From Streptomyces albicerus (GTDB lineage Bacteria > Actinomycetota > Actinomycetes > Streptomycetales > Streptomycetaceae): a stretch of 64,000 nucleotides of DNA. The translations under genes and the position numbers were made by a program. Positions 1 to 7,613 of the stretch are shown here, in pieces. Location: contig NZ_VWMY01000008.1 of NCBI RefSeq assembly GCF_008905045.1, positions 139,787 to 203,786 on the forward strand, given 5' to 3'. The notes beneath the pieces were generated by a model. It was not told where the DNA came from, did not search any database, and worked only from the letters and a program-made list of their open reading frames with translations. Within the stretch, counting starts at the first letter, position 1. Every line of letters begins with the position of its first letter.

Positions 1-40
1 GAATGAAGGCAATAGAAATCTTCTATACCTGCAGGGATGT

Positions 41-922
41 TCAGTCCTGGGCAGGTGCGGACGCCAGGTCCACGAACGCCTGGGCGGCAGGGGACAGGGG
101 ACCCGACCGCCACACCAGCCGGCCGTGGCGCAGCAGCCGCGGCCGAGGAGACAGCATCCGGGCCCCACGCAGCGCGGCGTCCCGGGCCATGGAAGCGGGC
201 AGCAGGGAGGCACCGACGCCGGAGAGGACCAGCGGCACGATCATCGCGCGGTGCGCGGTCTCCACCGCGATCCGCGGCTCGACGCCCAGTGCGGCGCACA
301 GGTCGTCCATCGCCGCCCGGGTCTTGGTGCCCGGCGGTGTCACGATCAGGTCCAGCGCGGCCAGTTCACGCGGGGTGATGGTGTCGCCCGCCGGATGCGG
401 GTGGTCCGCGGGCAGCACCACGTGCATCTCCTGCTCCGGCAGGTCGATCCCGCGGAGGTCCGCCGTGCTCACCGAGGCGTCCACCAGACCGAGTTCGCAC
501 TGCCCGGCCGCGACCATGTGCGCCACGGCGGACCCCCTCTCCGGGTCGACCACGCGCACGGAGACCTTCGGATGCACGCGATGGAAACGCCCCAGCATGT
601 CGGCCAGGGGGTCGACCGACAGGGTCGTCTGCGAAACGATGTCGAGTCGGCCGCCGCCCAGCCCGAGGACCTCTCGGACCAGAGAACTGGCCGTGGACAG
701 GTCGCGCAGAACCTGCTGGGCCGGCTGGACCAGCGCCTCACCAGCAGCGGTGAGAACGACACCCTGCGGGAGACGGTGAAAGAGTTTTCCGCCGCATTCG
801 CGTTCCAGGGACCGGATCGCATGCGACAGCGAGGGCTGCGCGACATGGAGCGCGATGGCCGCCGCTGTGAATCCGCCGTGCTCGACCACGGCGAGGAAAT
901 ACTCCAGCTGGCGTCGTTCCAT
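41..922 (-). CDS. LysR-family transcriptional regulator
   Basis: A 293-residue LysR-type one-component regulator that would bind DNA as an oligomer and respond to a small effector. The N-terminal winged HTH is clear (about residues 1-60, starting MERRQLEYFLAVVEHGGFTA, with the typical QPSLSHAIRSLE recognition segment). The rest has the length and pattern of the periplasmic-binding-like effector domain. I chose the ATG at 922 because family members begin at this M-E-x-R-Q-L motif; upstream Met codons only add an unconserved extension. No target gene is divergently placed: the next leftward sequence is the window edge and the right neighbour is a gene relic. The effector cannot be inferred. Confidence 0.9.
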   Translation of the reverse strand: MERRQLEYFLAVVEHGGFTAAAIALHVAQPSLSHAIRSLERECGGKLFHRLPQGVVLTAAGEALVQPAQQVLRDLSTASSLVREVLGLGGGRLDIVSQTTLSVDPLADMLGRFHRVHPKVSVRVVDPERGSAVAHMVAAGQCELGLVDASVSTADLRGIDLPEQEMHVVLPADHPHPAGDTITPRELAALDLIVTPPGTKTRAAMDDLCAALGVEPRIAVETAHRAMIVPLVLSGVGASLLPASMARDAALRGARMLSPRPRLLRHGRLVWRSGPLSPAAQAFVDLASAPAQD

Positions 923-1018
923 CGGGTCTCCGTCGGGTCTCCGGGCATCCCGGACCACCGCACGCCCCGGTCGGGCGGGTGATGGGGACAGTGTCTCCCG
1001 ATCCGGCAAACGAGGGCC

Positions 1019-1198
1019 TCAGCCGGTGGGAACACCTTGAACGCCAACGCTGTTTCCCACTCCTCGTTGCGCTGCCGGCGTCTTCGACCTCATCGCCCTG
1101 AACAAGGCGTTGATGAGTCGGCCGACGCTCGCGGCGTAAAAGGCGTCGTACTCGTGCTCGTCTGCCCCCGGGCCCCGACGCCGAGCTGTTCCGACCAT
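1019..1198 (-). pseudogene. Relic of a SigE-type ECF sigma factor (N-terminus only)
   Basis: The reading frame starting at the ATG at 1198 contains EYDAFYAASVGRLINALF, which resembles the region-2 start of small SigE-family RNA polymerase sigma-70 factors (usually F-x-A-F-Y-x-A-S-V-x-R-L). After about 40 residues the similarity stops and the frame ends after 59 codons; a functional factor would be about 160-180 residues. No sigma region 2.4 or 4 is present. It is best read as a truncated remnant, with the right boundary perhaps left by a deletion. The family assignment rests on a short match. Confidence 0.5.
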
Positions 1199-1274
1199 CA
1201 CCGACGGCACCTCACCCGCCTGCCTCCCGCTGAGAATTCCCGACTTCGGCATCGACATGTCCGAGGGCCGGACG

Positions 1275-2165
1275 CTACCCGCGAGGGCCTGACGCCACTG
1301 GAGGTGAGGGCGGCCGGGTCGTGGTGGCGGCCCCGCCCACGCGGGCCTCGAAGCACTCCCGTTCGCCGTCGGCCGACGCGGGCCGGAAGCAGGCCCGGAC
1401 GGTGCTGCCGGGACGGACTTCGGTCATCTCCGTATAGATGAAGGTTGCCGCGTCGTCCTTGTTCCCGACGCGCACGCTGTGGGTCGGGCCGCCTGCCGTG
1501 ACGTCCACCCGGTCGCCGATCTCGGTCCCCCAGGTCCGGGCCCAGCTCGCACCGCACTTCTTGCTGTGGCGCAGCTCGACGTGGGCGCCGGTGGCCGTGC
1601 GGTGCGAGGCGAGGTTTTCGGGGCCGATGCCGCAGATCAGGCGCATCGGGTCCCGGCCTTCGCAGGCGGCTCCGTGGCATTCGGGAGCGAGGGAGAACGG
1701 GACGGAGGCCGGCGGCGGTCCGTCCTCCTGCGCCTCCGAGTCCGGCAGCAGGAGGAACAACAGGGCCGCAGCACCACCGACGATCACGGTGTACGCCGAC
1801 GCCAGCACCACCAGGAGCCTGCCCCCGCGGAGTCGCCGCCACCCGGTCCCGGCGGGCGGCGGCGACTCCTGAGGATGTGGCCGCGGCGACTCGTCCGCGG
1901 GAGGGCCGGGTGCGGGGGCCACCGCGCGTCCGCTCCAGTGCGATTCGGCGATCTCCCACAGGGCCAGCAGCCGCCCGTCCGGTTCGTTCGCGAGCCGGCA
2001 CAGTTCCTGTACGGCCTGGCGAGGAGGCAGGCTCTTGCCGTTGAGGTAACGCTCCCACGAGGACTTGCTGTACGCCGTCCGCTCCGCCAGCGCCGCCAGG
2101 CTCAGCCCCGCACCGGCCCGCAGCTCCCGCAGCGCCGCGGCCAGCCGGGTGTGTTCCGCGCTCAC
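1275..2165 (-). CDS. Membrane-anchored XRE-type HTH protein with extracytoplasmic DUF2690 domain
   Basis: A 296-residue single-pass protein. Residues about 7-60 form an XRE-like helix-turn-helix (AYSKSSWERYLNGKSLPP). A proline-rich linker follows, then one transmembrane helix at about 116-141. The outer domain at about 160-250 has conserved cysteines C163, C168, C178 and C204 spaced as in DUF2690. The layout suggests a DNA-binding protein that reports on the cell surface. The GTG start at 2165 overlaps the stop of the upstream gene by four bases (GTGA), so the two are translationally coupled. Its HTH is clearly paralogous to that of the upstream gene. The ligand of the outer domain is unknown. 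Confidence 0.85.
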   Translation of the reverse strand: MSAEHTRLAAALRELRAGAGLSLAALAERTAYSKSSWERYLNGKSLPPRQAVQELCRLANEPDGRLLALWEIAESHWSGRAVAPAPGPPADESPRPHPQESPPPAGTGWRRLRGGRLLVVLASAYTVIVGGAAALLFLLLPDSEAQEDGPPPASVPFSLAPECHGAACEGRDPMRLICGIGPENLASHRTATGAHVELRHSKKCGASWARTWGTEIGDRVDVTAGGPTHSVRVGNKDDAATFIYTEMTEVRPGSTVRACFRPASADGERECFEARVGGAATTTRPPSPPVASGPRG

Positions 2166-2959
2166 TTCGCATCCGCCGACCGCAGGGCCTGCCAGGTGGG
2201 CGGGTCGATGACTCCGTTCACGATCAGCCCGTTCTGCTTTTGCATGCGCTCGACCGCTCGCCGCGTCTTCGGGCCGAAGACGCCGTCGATGTCCCCTGGC
2301 GCGGTGCCCGCCCGGTGCAGCAGGCACTGCGCCTCGGCCACTTCGAGCCCAACCTGGGTGTTGGACAGGAGGAGGTCCGTGGTCCGGCTCAGGCCCGCGT
2401 ACCAGCGGCCGTCACGCTGCTCCAGCCGGCAGGTGTAGATGACCGGCACCAGGGACTCCGACACGGTGGCCGGGGCCGTCGTGACAGCATCGCTGCGCTC
2501 GTGCGCGAGCTGGGCACGGGCGTCGGTGAGCCGCACGGCCAGCAGGAGCGCCGCGGAGACGGACAGTGCCGTCACCAAGACTCCCGCCGTGACCGCGGCG
2601 CGCAGGTGACGCCGAAACGGCTGCTGCTCCGCAGGCGGGTGTGCCGGTGTTGCGGAGGGGTTCTCGGGCGCGTCGGCGGCGACCGCCCGTCCCTCCGCCC
2701 AGCGTTGGGCGGCGATCTCGTGCATCACCAGCAGCCGGGGCGGATCGTCACCGCCGACGCGGGCCATCGCCTCGACGGCCTCCCGGGGCGGCAGAGACCT
2801 GCCGTTCAGATATCGCTGCCACGACTTCGCGCTGTACCCGGTCTTCGCAGCCAGTTGACGGGTGCTCAGTTCGCTGCGGTCCTTCAGCCTGCGCAGTCGC
2901 ACGATCAACTGGTGGATGTGTGGATGCAGTTCTGCGGGCAGTTCTTTCCAGCGCGACAC
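2162..2959 (-). CDS. Membrane-anchored XRE-type HTH protein with peptidoglycan-binding domain
   Basis: A 265-residue protein with a cytoplasmic XRE-like HTH (about residues 25-70, GYSAKSWQRYLNGRSLPP), one transmembrane helix (about 121-143), and a C-terminal PG_binding_1 domain (about 205-260, with IDGVFGPKTRRAVERMQ and GVIDPPTW). The design suggests a transmembrane regulator that senses peptidoglycan outside and contacts DNA inside. I start at GTG 2959 because GGGGGA lies just upstream; an ATG 63 bases further out has no such site. It is the first gene of a two-gene operon with the DUF2690 paralog. It diverges from two secreted proteins carrying the same wall-binding domain, which are plausible targets (inference). 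Confidence 0.85.
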   Translation of the reverse strand: MSRWKELPAELHPHIHQLIVRLRRLKDRSELSTRQLAAKTGYSAKSWQRYLNGRSLPPREAVEAMARVGGDDPPRLLVMHEIAAQRWAEGRAVAADAPENPSATPAHPPAEQQPFRRHLRAAVTAGVLVTALSVSAALLLAVRLTDARAQLAHERSDAVTTAPATVSESLVPVIYTCRLEQRDGRWYAGLSRTTDLLLSNTQVGLEVAEAQCLLHRAGTAPGDIDGVFGPKTRRAVERMQKQNGLIVNGVIDPPTWQALRSADAK

Positions 2960-3287
2960 GCTTTCCCCCACTCGCGTCGGGGGCCGCGATCCCGGCCCCC
3001 GTGTCCCGGGCTCATTCTGCATCAGCTGTCACAGGGATCACAGCGCGGGCACGCCGCCCTGGTGCGGCTCAGTCCTGGCGCGGAATCAGCCATCCCTCCT
3101 ATCGCCGCAGTCCCGCAGCAGGGACTCGGCGGACGGCATCTCAGCAGGTCAGCGTGCGGGACGTCCCGGGACGAGGTCACTTCCGCGTCAGCTGTGGCCG
3201 GACAACGCGCCGAACCCGCAGTCTCGTCGCGGAGCCGGCCGGTGCGGTCGGCTCCAGCAGACGCACGCCAATTGGGGAAGGAACACA
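2960..3287. other. Divergent intergenic region, HTH operon / secreted PG-binding protein
   Basis: About 330 bases between the divergent starts. It should hold both promoters. I see the GGGGGA ribosome site for the leftward gene and AAGGAA before the rightward ATG, but no convincing gene, RNA element or strong inverted repeat. Confidence 0.5.
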
Positions 3288-3836
3288 ATGAACTTCGGTA
3301 CAACTCGGACCCGCCTCGCAACCGCCGTCGCCGCCGCCGTCGCGACGGCCGCGCTGGCCGTGAGCGCCTCGCCCGCCTCGGCCACCTCCGCCCAGGGGTA
3401 CTTCACCGGTTACGGTGCATGGACGGACGACTGGAGCAACGAGGGGACCCTGTCGACCGGCAGCTACGCCAACTCCAACGCCACCTGCCTGTGGCAGGAG
3501 ATCCTCTGGGCGGAGGGCGCGACGGAGTCCAACGGCACCGCCTACGACGAGGCGGACATCGACGGCATTTTCGGCCCCAACACCGAGTACGCCAGCAAGA
3601 AGCTTCAGACGCGCTGGGGCCTGGACAACGACGGACGGGTCGGCCCCCTGACGCTCGGCACGGCGGACAACAAGCTGCGGTACATCTCGGGCAGCACGGA
3701 GGCCGGGACGCTCTACCTCAGGTACGACGGCGCGGCCCACGACTTCACCTTGAGGCGCGACGACAGCAACCGGTACTGGTTCGTCAAGGACGGTGCCTGG
3801 CGCGTCGCGGCCTACAACTACCGCACTTGCAGCTGA
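3288..3836 (+). CDS. Small secreted peptidoglycan-binding protein
   Basis: A 182-residue exported protein. Residues 1-32 are a Sec signal peptide ending in ASPASA. The mature part contains one PG_binding_1-type motif (about 60-118, with EADIDGIFGPNTEYASKKLQ and GRVGPLTLG), the same fold as in the regulator to its left and the hydrolase to its right. A C-terminal segment (about 120-182) rich in aromatic and basic residues is not recognised. The ATG at 3288 is preceded by AAGGAAC. No catalytic residues are seen, so it is probably a wall-binding accessory protein. Conserved-looking coding sequence continues after the stop in another frame (see the next entry), so the C-terminus may have been altered. 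Confidence 0.8.
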   Translation: MNFGTTRTRLATAVAAAVATAALAVSASPASATSAQGYFTGYGAWTDDWSNEGTLSTGSYANSNATCLWQEILWAEGATESNGTAYDEADIDGIFGPNTEYASKKLQTRWGLDNDGRVGPLTLGTADNKLRYISGSTEAGTLYLRYDGAAHDFTLRRDDSNRYWFVKDGAWRVAAYNYRTCS

Positions 3837-3837
3837 C

Positions 3838-3980
3838 CACACGTCCTACCGGGGATCGTCGGTCGGCAACTAGGCGAACGACGCCGACGCCATCAAGATC
3901 TGGCGCGGCCCCGACGACGGGAAGTGCAGCGGCACCTGGCAGGTGCCGCAGGGCCGCATCAAGGACGGCTGGCGCCCCTG
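3838..3980 (+). pseudogene. Decayed coding tail after the PG-binding gene
   Basis: Reading from 3838 gives HTSYRGSSVGN, an in-frame TAG at 3871-3873, then ANDADAIKIWRGPDDGKCSG and WQVPQGRIKDGWRP ending at a TGA at 3980. The composition is protein-like and the segment ends right before a terminator hairpin. It lies one frame away from the preceding gene. I read it as the remnant of a C-terminal domain or a neighbouring gene broken by a frameshift and a nonsense change. The family is not recognised. Confidence 0.4.
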
Positions 3981-3988
3981 ACCCACGT

Positions 3989-4018
3989 GGCCCATCCCCT
4001 CGTACAGGGGGGCGGGCC
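3989..4018 (+). terminator. Hairpin terminator
   Basis: An interrupted stem: GGCCC (3989-3993) pairs with GGGCC (4014-4018), and CCCCT (3996-4000) pairs with AGGGG (4006-4010) around a CGTAC loop. It follows the PG-binding gene and its decayed tail, before the next promoter. Confidence 0.55.
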
Positions 4019-4137
4019 GTGTGTGGCCCTCCGGTCCGCCCGGTGATGCGGCACTCGATGAACGACAAGCATTCCAAGCCCCGGTCGGCCCACTCGGCTC
4101 GGCGTGCCACAACAAACAAACGGAATACGGGGGAATC

Positions 4138-5238
4138 ATGTCTCTTCGCAGCCGACTCGCGCGCCGCGCGCAGGTCACTCTCATAGGTGTCGCCGCCGGA
4201 GGTGTCGCGGCCGCAATCGCCGTCACACCGTCGCTCGCCGACACCGACTCCTCGAAGCTGGCGACGGTCGCCGCCCAGAAGGCGACCGGTTACGGGCCCG
4301 AGCCCGAGGCCGACAGCAAGCTCGTCACCCAGGTCAGCAAGATGTCGACCATGGCCACGGCCACGGCCACGCTCTCGCCCGACACGATGATCAACCGGGC
4401 CCGTACGTGGCTCACGGCCAACAACGGAGCCCCGGTCCCCTACAGCATGGAGCGCACTTGGACGGACGGCTACCGCCAGGACTGCTCCGGCTATGTCTCC
4501 ATGGCACTTGGACTGGGGAAGCCCGGCCTGAACACCGTCGGGCTGGCCGACTCGCGAAACGGCGTCACCACGCGGCTCAGCAGCATGAGTCAGCTCAAGA
4601 AGGGTGACCTGCTGATCGACTACAGCACCACTGACGGCGATTTCCGTCACGTAGTGATCTTCGAGAAGTGGGCCAACACGTCGCACAGCGCCTACTGGGC
4701 GTACGAACAGCGCGGTACGTACGGCACGACCCACCGGCAGCTCACGTACGGGATCGGCAGTGACAACTACGACCCCTTCCGCCCGGTCAAGCTGGGTGAT
4801 GGCGGTGGCGGCGGGGAGCTCCCGTCCCCGGGTGTCTCCTGGCCGATCCTCCAGAGCGGTTCCGAGGGTGCGGACGTGCGGTCCGCCCAGCAGCTGCTGA
4901 CCGCGCAGGGCTACACGCTCGAGGCCGACGGCATCTTCGGCCCGAACACCCGCTCGGCGGTGATCCAGTTCCAGAAGTCCCAGTCCCTGGCCGCTGACGG
5001 CGTCATCGGCCCGAACACTTGGTCAAAGCTGATCAAGACGGTGCAGTACGGCTCGTCCGGCCAGGCGGTGAAGGCAGCGCAGACGCAGCTGAACGTCTAC
5101 GGCTACGGCCTCGCGGTCGACGGCGCGTTCGGCTCGGGGACGAAGTCGGCGGCGGTCGCCTTCCAGCAGAACCACCACTTGCAGGTCGACGGCGTCATCG
5201 GCCCGGAGACCTGGCGCGCCCTGCTCGGCACCCGCTGA
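4138..5238 (+). CDS. Secreted NlpC/P60-like cell-wall hydrolase with two peptidoglycan-binding domains
   Basis: A 366-residue exported protein, probably a peptidoglycan peptidase or amidase. Residues 1-34 are a signal peptide. The N-terminal catalytic-type domain (about 80-210) has the cysteine motif QDCSGYVSMALGL (C116) and a candidate histidine in FRHVVIFEKW (H171), as in NlpC/P60 and CHAP-like hydrolases. A glycine-rich linker leads to two tandem PG_binding_1 repeats (about 228-288 and 295-362), each with DG-x-FG and DGVIGP-x-TW motifs. The ATG at 4138 has GGGGGAATC upstream. A perfect terminator follows. Activity against glycan or stem peptide cannot be told apart from sequence alone. Confidence 0.85.
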   Translation: MSLRSRLARRAQVTLIGVAAGGVAAAIAVTPSLADTDSSKLATVAAQKATGYGPEPEADSKLVTQVSKMSTMATATATLSPDTMINRARTWLTANNGAPVPYSMERTWTDGYRQDCSGYVSMALGLGKPGLNTVGLADSRNGVTTRLSSMSQLKKGDLLIDYSTTDGDFRHVVIFEKWANTSHSAYWAYEQRGTYGTTHRQLTYGIGSDNYDPFRPVKLGDGGGGGELPSPGVSWPILQSGSEGADVRSAQQLLTAQGYTLEADGIFGPNTRSAVIQFQKSQSLAADGVIGPNTWSKLIKTVQYGSSGQAVKAAQTQLNVYGYGLAVDGAFGSGTKSAAVAFQQNHHLQVDGVIGPETWRALLGTR

Positions 5239-5262
5239 CCCGAGCGGTCCCGACGGCCGGCC

Positions 5263-5304
5263 GACGGCTCCTTCCCACTGCGCCCGCAGTGGGAAGGAGC
5301 CGTC
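5263..5304 (+). terminator. Strong intrinsic terminator, 19-bp perfect stem
   Basis: Perfect inverted repeat: 5263-5281 pairs with 5286-5304 around a GCCC loop. It lies 25 bases after the stop of the wall hydrolase. Confidence 0.9.
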
Positions 5305-5378
5305 GCTGTACATCCGTGGAGCCGATGGAGGCGTGGCAGCCTTCTCGGAGGACTGTCCGGCCCGGACCGTCGTGTCCT

Positions 5379-5516
5379 TCAGAGTGGCACTTTGCCTCGA
5401 AGGTCGGCCACGACGACAGACACCACGCTCCCACCGAAGCGGCTGGGCCCGGAGTGCCACGAGTCGGCGATGGAGTCGACCAGGAGCAGCCCGCGTCCGT
5501 GCGCGTCGTTGGCCTC
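5379..5516 (-). pseudogene. C-terminal relic of an RsbW-like HATPase protein
   Basis: The minus-strand frame reads EANDAHGRGLLLVDSIADSW and then SRFGGSVVSVVVADL to a TGA. This resembles the GRGLxLVdaLADxWG box near the end of small ATP-binding (anti-sigma/regulatory HATPase) proteins common in streptomycetes. The N-box, the upstream half and a start codon are missing, so only the last 45 codons remain. A terminator hairpin for the adjacent lipoprotein operon abuts its upstream edge, marking the truncation point. Confidence 0.5.
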
Positions 5517-5544
5517 TAGACAGCCGAACGAAGTGGGCGCTGAA

Positions 5545-5588
5545 ACGGTCACCGTCCGGCCCTTTGAGGAGGGCTGGACGGTGACCGT
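5545..5588 (-). terminator. Intrinsic terminator of the lipoprotein operon
   Basis: A 19-bp stem with one G-U pair: 5545-5563 pairs with 5570-5588 around a 6-base loop. It lies 59 bases past the stop of the leftward lipoprotein gene. Confidence 0.8.
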
Positions 5589-5646
5589 GCAATAACTCAG
5601 CCTCGGGCAGGGCCGGTTGGAGTTGTGTATGCGGTTGTACGCGGTT

Positions 5647-6168
5647 CTACTCTGTTTCGCCTGAAGGCTCAGGCGGTTGTGCTTTCGGAGGCTCGCCGCG
5701 GCCGATCGTCATGGACCAGCGCACTGCTGAGGGCGCCTGGACCGAGACGGTGCCCTTGTTCTCCGCCCCCGCGACGCCGACCTCGTTGTGCGTTGTGCTT
5801 ACTTCGCCATCGACGCATTTCAATGGGAAGTCGACGTTCACCGACTTGAGGGAGACCTTGATCTCCCCCTTGCCCTGGCATCGGACGGCGGCGATCAGGA
5901 CATCGCCCTTCTCACCCTCGCTGAACTCGAAAGTGCTGCCACCGCGGGTCTCACCTTGGCGGCCGGCGAGGGTCTCGGTCGTGTCCAACTCGGGTGGGGA
6001 CATCGCTGAGTCCCGTTCGGAACTGGGGGATGCGGCGGATGCCGACGTGCTGGGCGGTGCGGGTTCTGGAGCCTTTGCGGGGTTCGACTGGTCAGACGTG
6101 CAGGCAACTGCAAGCGGCAGCAGGGCTGCTGACAGGAAGCTCAGCCCCACAGAGAGCCGCCGGGGCAT
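5647..6168 (-). CDS. Lipoprotein of unknown function
   Basis: A 173-residue protein with a lipoprotein signal peptide. The lipobox LAVAC gives a lipidated Cys23. A long Ser/Pro/Ala-rich linker follows, then a compact beta-rich-looking domain from about residue 70 with two cysteines (CQGKGEIKVSL and CVDG) that could form a disulfide. It would be anchored on the outer face of the membrane. The ATG at 6168 overlaps the stop codon of the upstream secreted-protein gene by one base (TAATG), so the two are translationally coupled and probably work together. I do not recognise the family. Confidence 0.75.
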   Translation of the reverse strand: MPRRLSVGLSFLSAALLPLAVACTSDQSNPAKAPEPAPPSTSASAASPSSERDSAMSPPELDTTETLAGRQGETRGGSTFEFSEGEKGDVLIAAVRCQGKGEIKVSLKSVNVDFPLKCVDGEVSTTHNEVGVAGAENKGTVSVQAPSAVRWSMTIGRGEPPKAQPPEPSGETE

Positions 6169-6473
6169 TACTTGGTCTCCCAGATGTACCAGCCGACCCG
6201 GGCAGGCGTGTAGAGCGTCGCGTTCGTCTTGGTCCCCTTGGTCCCCTTGGCGCAGTTGGCGTAGCCGTACTGGTTGTAGCCGGCGGTCTTCAGCCGGTAG
6301 ACCCCGTACTTGGCGTGGGTGGTGTACGTGGAGGGAGTGTCAACCGCGATCTTGTCGACCGCCTCGGTCGGGGTGGGAGTCGGATCCGCCGCAAAGGCCG
6401 GGCCACCAACACCCAGCACGGCTGTCGCGGGGCTCGGCGCAATCAGCAGCGACGCCGCCCTTGAAATTCGCAT
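6168..6473 (-). CDS. Small secreted protein, unknown function
   Basis: A 101-residue exported protein. Residues 1-28 are a signal peptide ending in GGPAFA. The mature protein is short and rich in Tyr, Thr and Lys, with one cysteine (YGYANCAKG), and ends in VGWYIWETK. The ATG at 6473 is preceded by GGGGGAACC, a good ribosome site. Its stop overlaps the start of the lipoprotein gene, so it heads a two-gene operon. No known family is recognised. The exported plus lipoprotein pairing suggests a surface or ligand-partner role (inference only). Confidence 0.7.
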   Translation of the reverse strand: MRISRAASLLIAPSPATAVLGVGGPAFAADPTPTPTEAVDKIAVDTPSTYTTHAKYGVYRLKTAGYNQYGYANCAKGTKGTKTNATLYTPARVGWYIWETK

Positions 6474-6837
6474 GATGGTTCCCCCTGGTCAGACGAGTGG
6501 GGGCTACCGGTCGTGATGCCCCCGCTCGCGGTCACCTGATCTTGCAGCGCGCCACGTCGGCGAACAAGATTTCCGCGTAAACCCTGAGGGGAACATGATG
6601 TTCCACTTCCATGTTCGGGAGTTCGGTGCCGTAGATCTTCCCGGTTCAGGGCACTTTCGACACCCGCTCGGCCAACGCCAGAGTGAAGGCGGCTCTTGAT
6701 ACGGCCCAACCGGCCACGACGGACCACGACGGACCACCCGAGGACTCCCGGTTTCCGCGGTGTTGCTCCAGGTCCTGGAGGAGAGCGACGGTCGTAAACG
6801 ACGTGCCGGCGCACCGTCCGTCGTCGAGGATGCCCTC
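6474..6837. other. Divergent intergenic region with a perfect palindrome
   Basis: About 360 bases between the small secreted gene and the DUF6221 gene. It contains a perfect 15-bp palindrome (6590-6604), a further ATGTTC half-site at 6611-6616, and a short direct repeat of CCACGACGGA around 6713-6732. No gene is seen. Confidence 0.5.
6590..6604. promoter_or_regulatory. Perfect palindrome, candidate operator
   Basis: GGAACATGATGTTCC is a 15-base perfect inverted repeat with one central base. It lies in the divergent region, about 117 bases upstream of the secreted-protein start, with an extra half-site nearby. It is regulator-site-like; the binding protein is unknown. Confidence 0.4.
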
Positions 6838-7302
6838 ATGAACAACGACCTGGTGGCGTTCCTCAATGCGCGCTTGGACGAGGAAGCCGCCCTCGCCCGA
6901 TGCTGTGACGGGGACGGGTGTTGCGGGGAGTGGACCGCGCGCGGGGACACGGTCGACTTCTGCCAAGGAGATCTCACCGGATTCCATCCCGCGATCGCGC
7001 AGCACGTGGCCCTGCACGACCCCGCCCGCGTGCTGCGTGAAGTCGAGGCCAAGCGACGCGTGTTGAACCGTCACACGCTCAGTCCGGCCGAAGGCGACCC
7101 GGAGCGTCCCTGGGATGACCGTGATGACTGTCAGTTCGACGGTGACCTCTGGCCGTGCGACGACCTGCTCGACCTTGCACTCCCCTACCAGGACCATCCC
7201 GACTTCCCCGAGCGCTACAAGCCGAGCCGAGCAGCCGAGGGACGTAGCAACCGCACCACAAGCGCACCGGACAGAGCGGGGAACAGCGGGGAATCACGGT
7301 GA
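6838..7302 (+). CDS. DUF6221 family protein
   Basis: A 154-residue cytoplasmic protein of a small family common in Streptomyces. The N-terminus NNDLVAFLNARLDEEAALA and the motif HVALHDPARVLREVEAKR are the family signature. Several cysteine pairs (CC at 32-33, CC near 39-40, plus later Cys) are visible, but no metal-binding pattern can be asserted. I start at the ATG at 6838, where the family motif begins, although the frame is open further left. Function is unknown. It sits alone between a divergent operon and a kinase relic. Confidence 0.75.
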   Translation: MNNDLVAFLNARLDEEAALARCCDGDGCCGEWTARGDTVDFCQGDLTGFHPAIAQHVALHDPARVLREVEAKRRVLNRHTLSPAEGDPERPWDDRDDCQFDGDLWPCDDLLDLALPYQDHPDFPERYKPSRAAEGRSNRTTSAPDRAGNSGESR

Positions 7303-7613
7303 GGGCACGCACCGCCGGCGCGTCCGCAGCCCACTCGTTCGACCAGGTCAGCGCGCGAACCAGCCGCAACGAACTGCTGCATGGGACGATCGGCCCCTTG
7401 GGCGGTGCTTCGATACACGACGAGATCGCATTGCGCGTTCTGGTCGTCATTGCGCGTTCTGGTCGTCGGTGATCGCTCTTCCCTGCCCGGTACTGCGTCG
7501 ACGCCCTGGCGGAGGTGTGTGATCCGTGTTTCGGGCCCCTGAGCGGCGTCGACCGGTCAGGAATCAAGGCGGAACAGCACGCGGCGGTCAAGGTCAGCGA
7601 ACCGGGATGGGTG
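7303..7613. other. Intergenic stretch with a 19-bp tandem duplication
   Basis: About 310 bases without a supported gene. The only structure seen is the perfect 19-bp tandem duplication at 7429-7466. It probably includes the upstream region of the kinase relic. Confidence 0.5.
7429..7466. repeat. Perfect 19-bp tandem duplication
   Basis: CATTGCGCGTTCTGGTCGT occurs twice in direct tandem (7429-7447 and 7448-7466), in the non-coding stretch before the kinase relic. Confidence 0.9.

Larger units (their letters stand above)
5239..5646. other. Intergenic stretch with two terminators and a gene relic
   Basis: About 400 bases between convergent genes. It holds the rightward terminator (5263-5304), an HATPase-like relic (5379-5516, minus strand) and the leftward terminator (5545-5588). 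Nothing else is recognised. Confidence 0.6.

Noticed and set aside
5023..5592. Long leftward frame overlapping the wall-hydrolase end
   Set aside because: It is antisense to a well-supported gene and has a typical high-G+C shadow composition.
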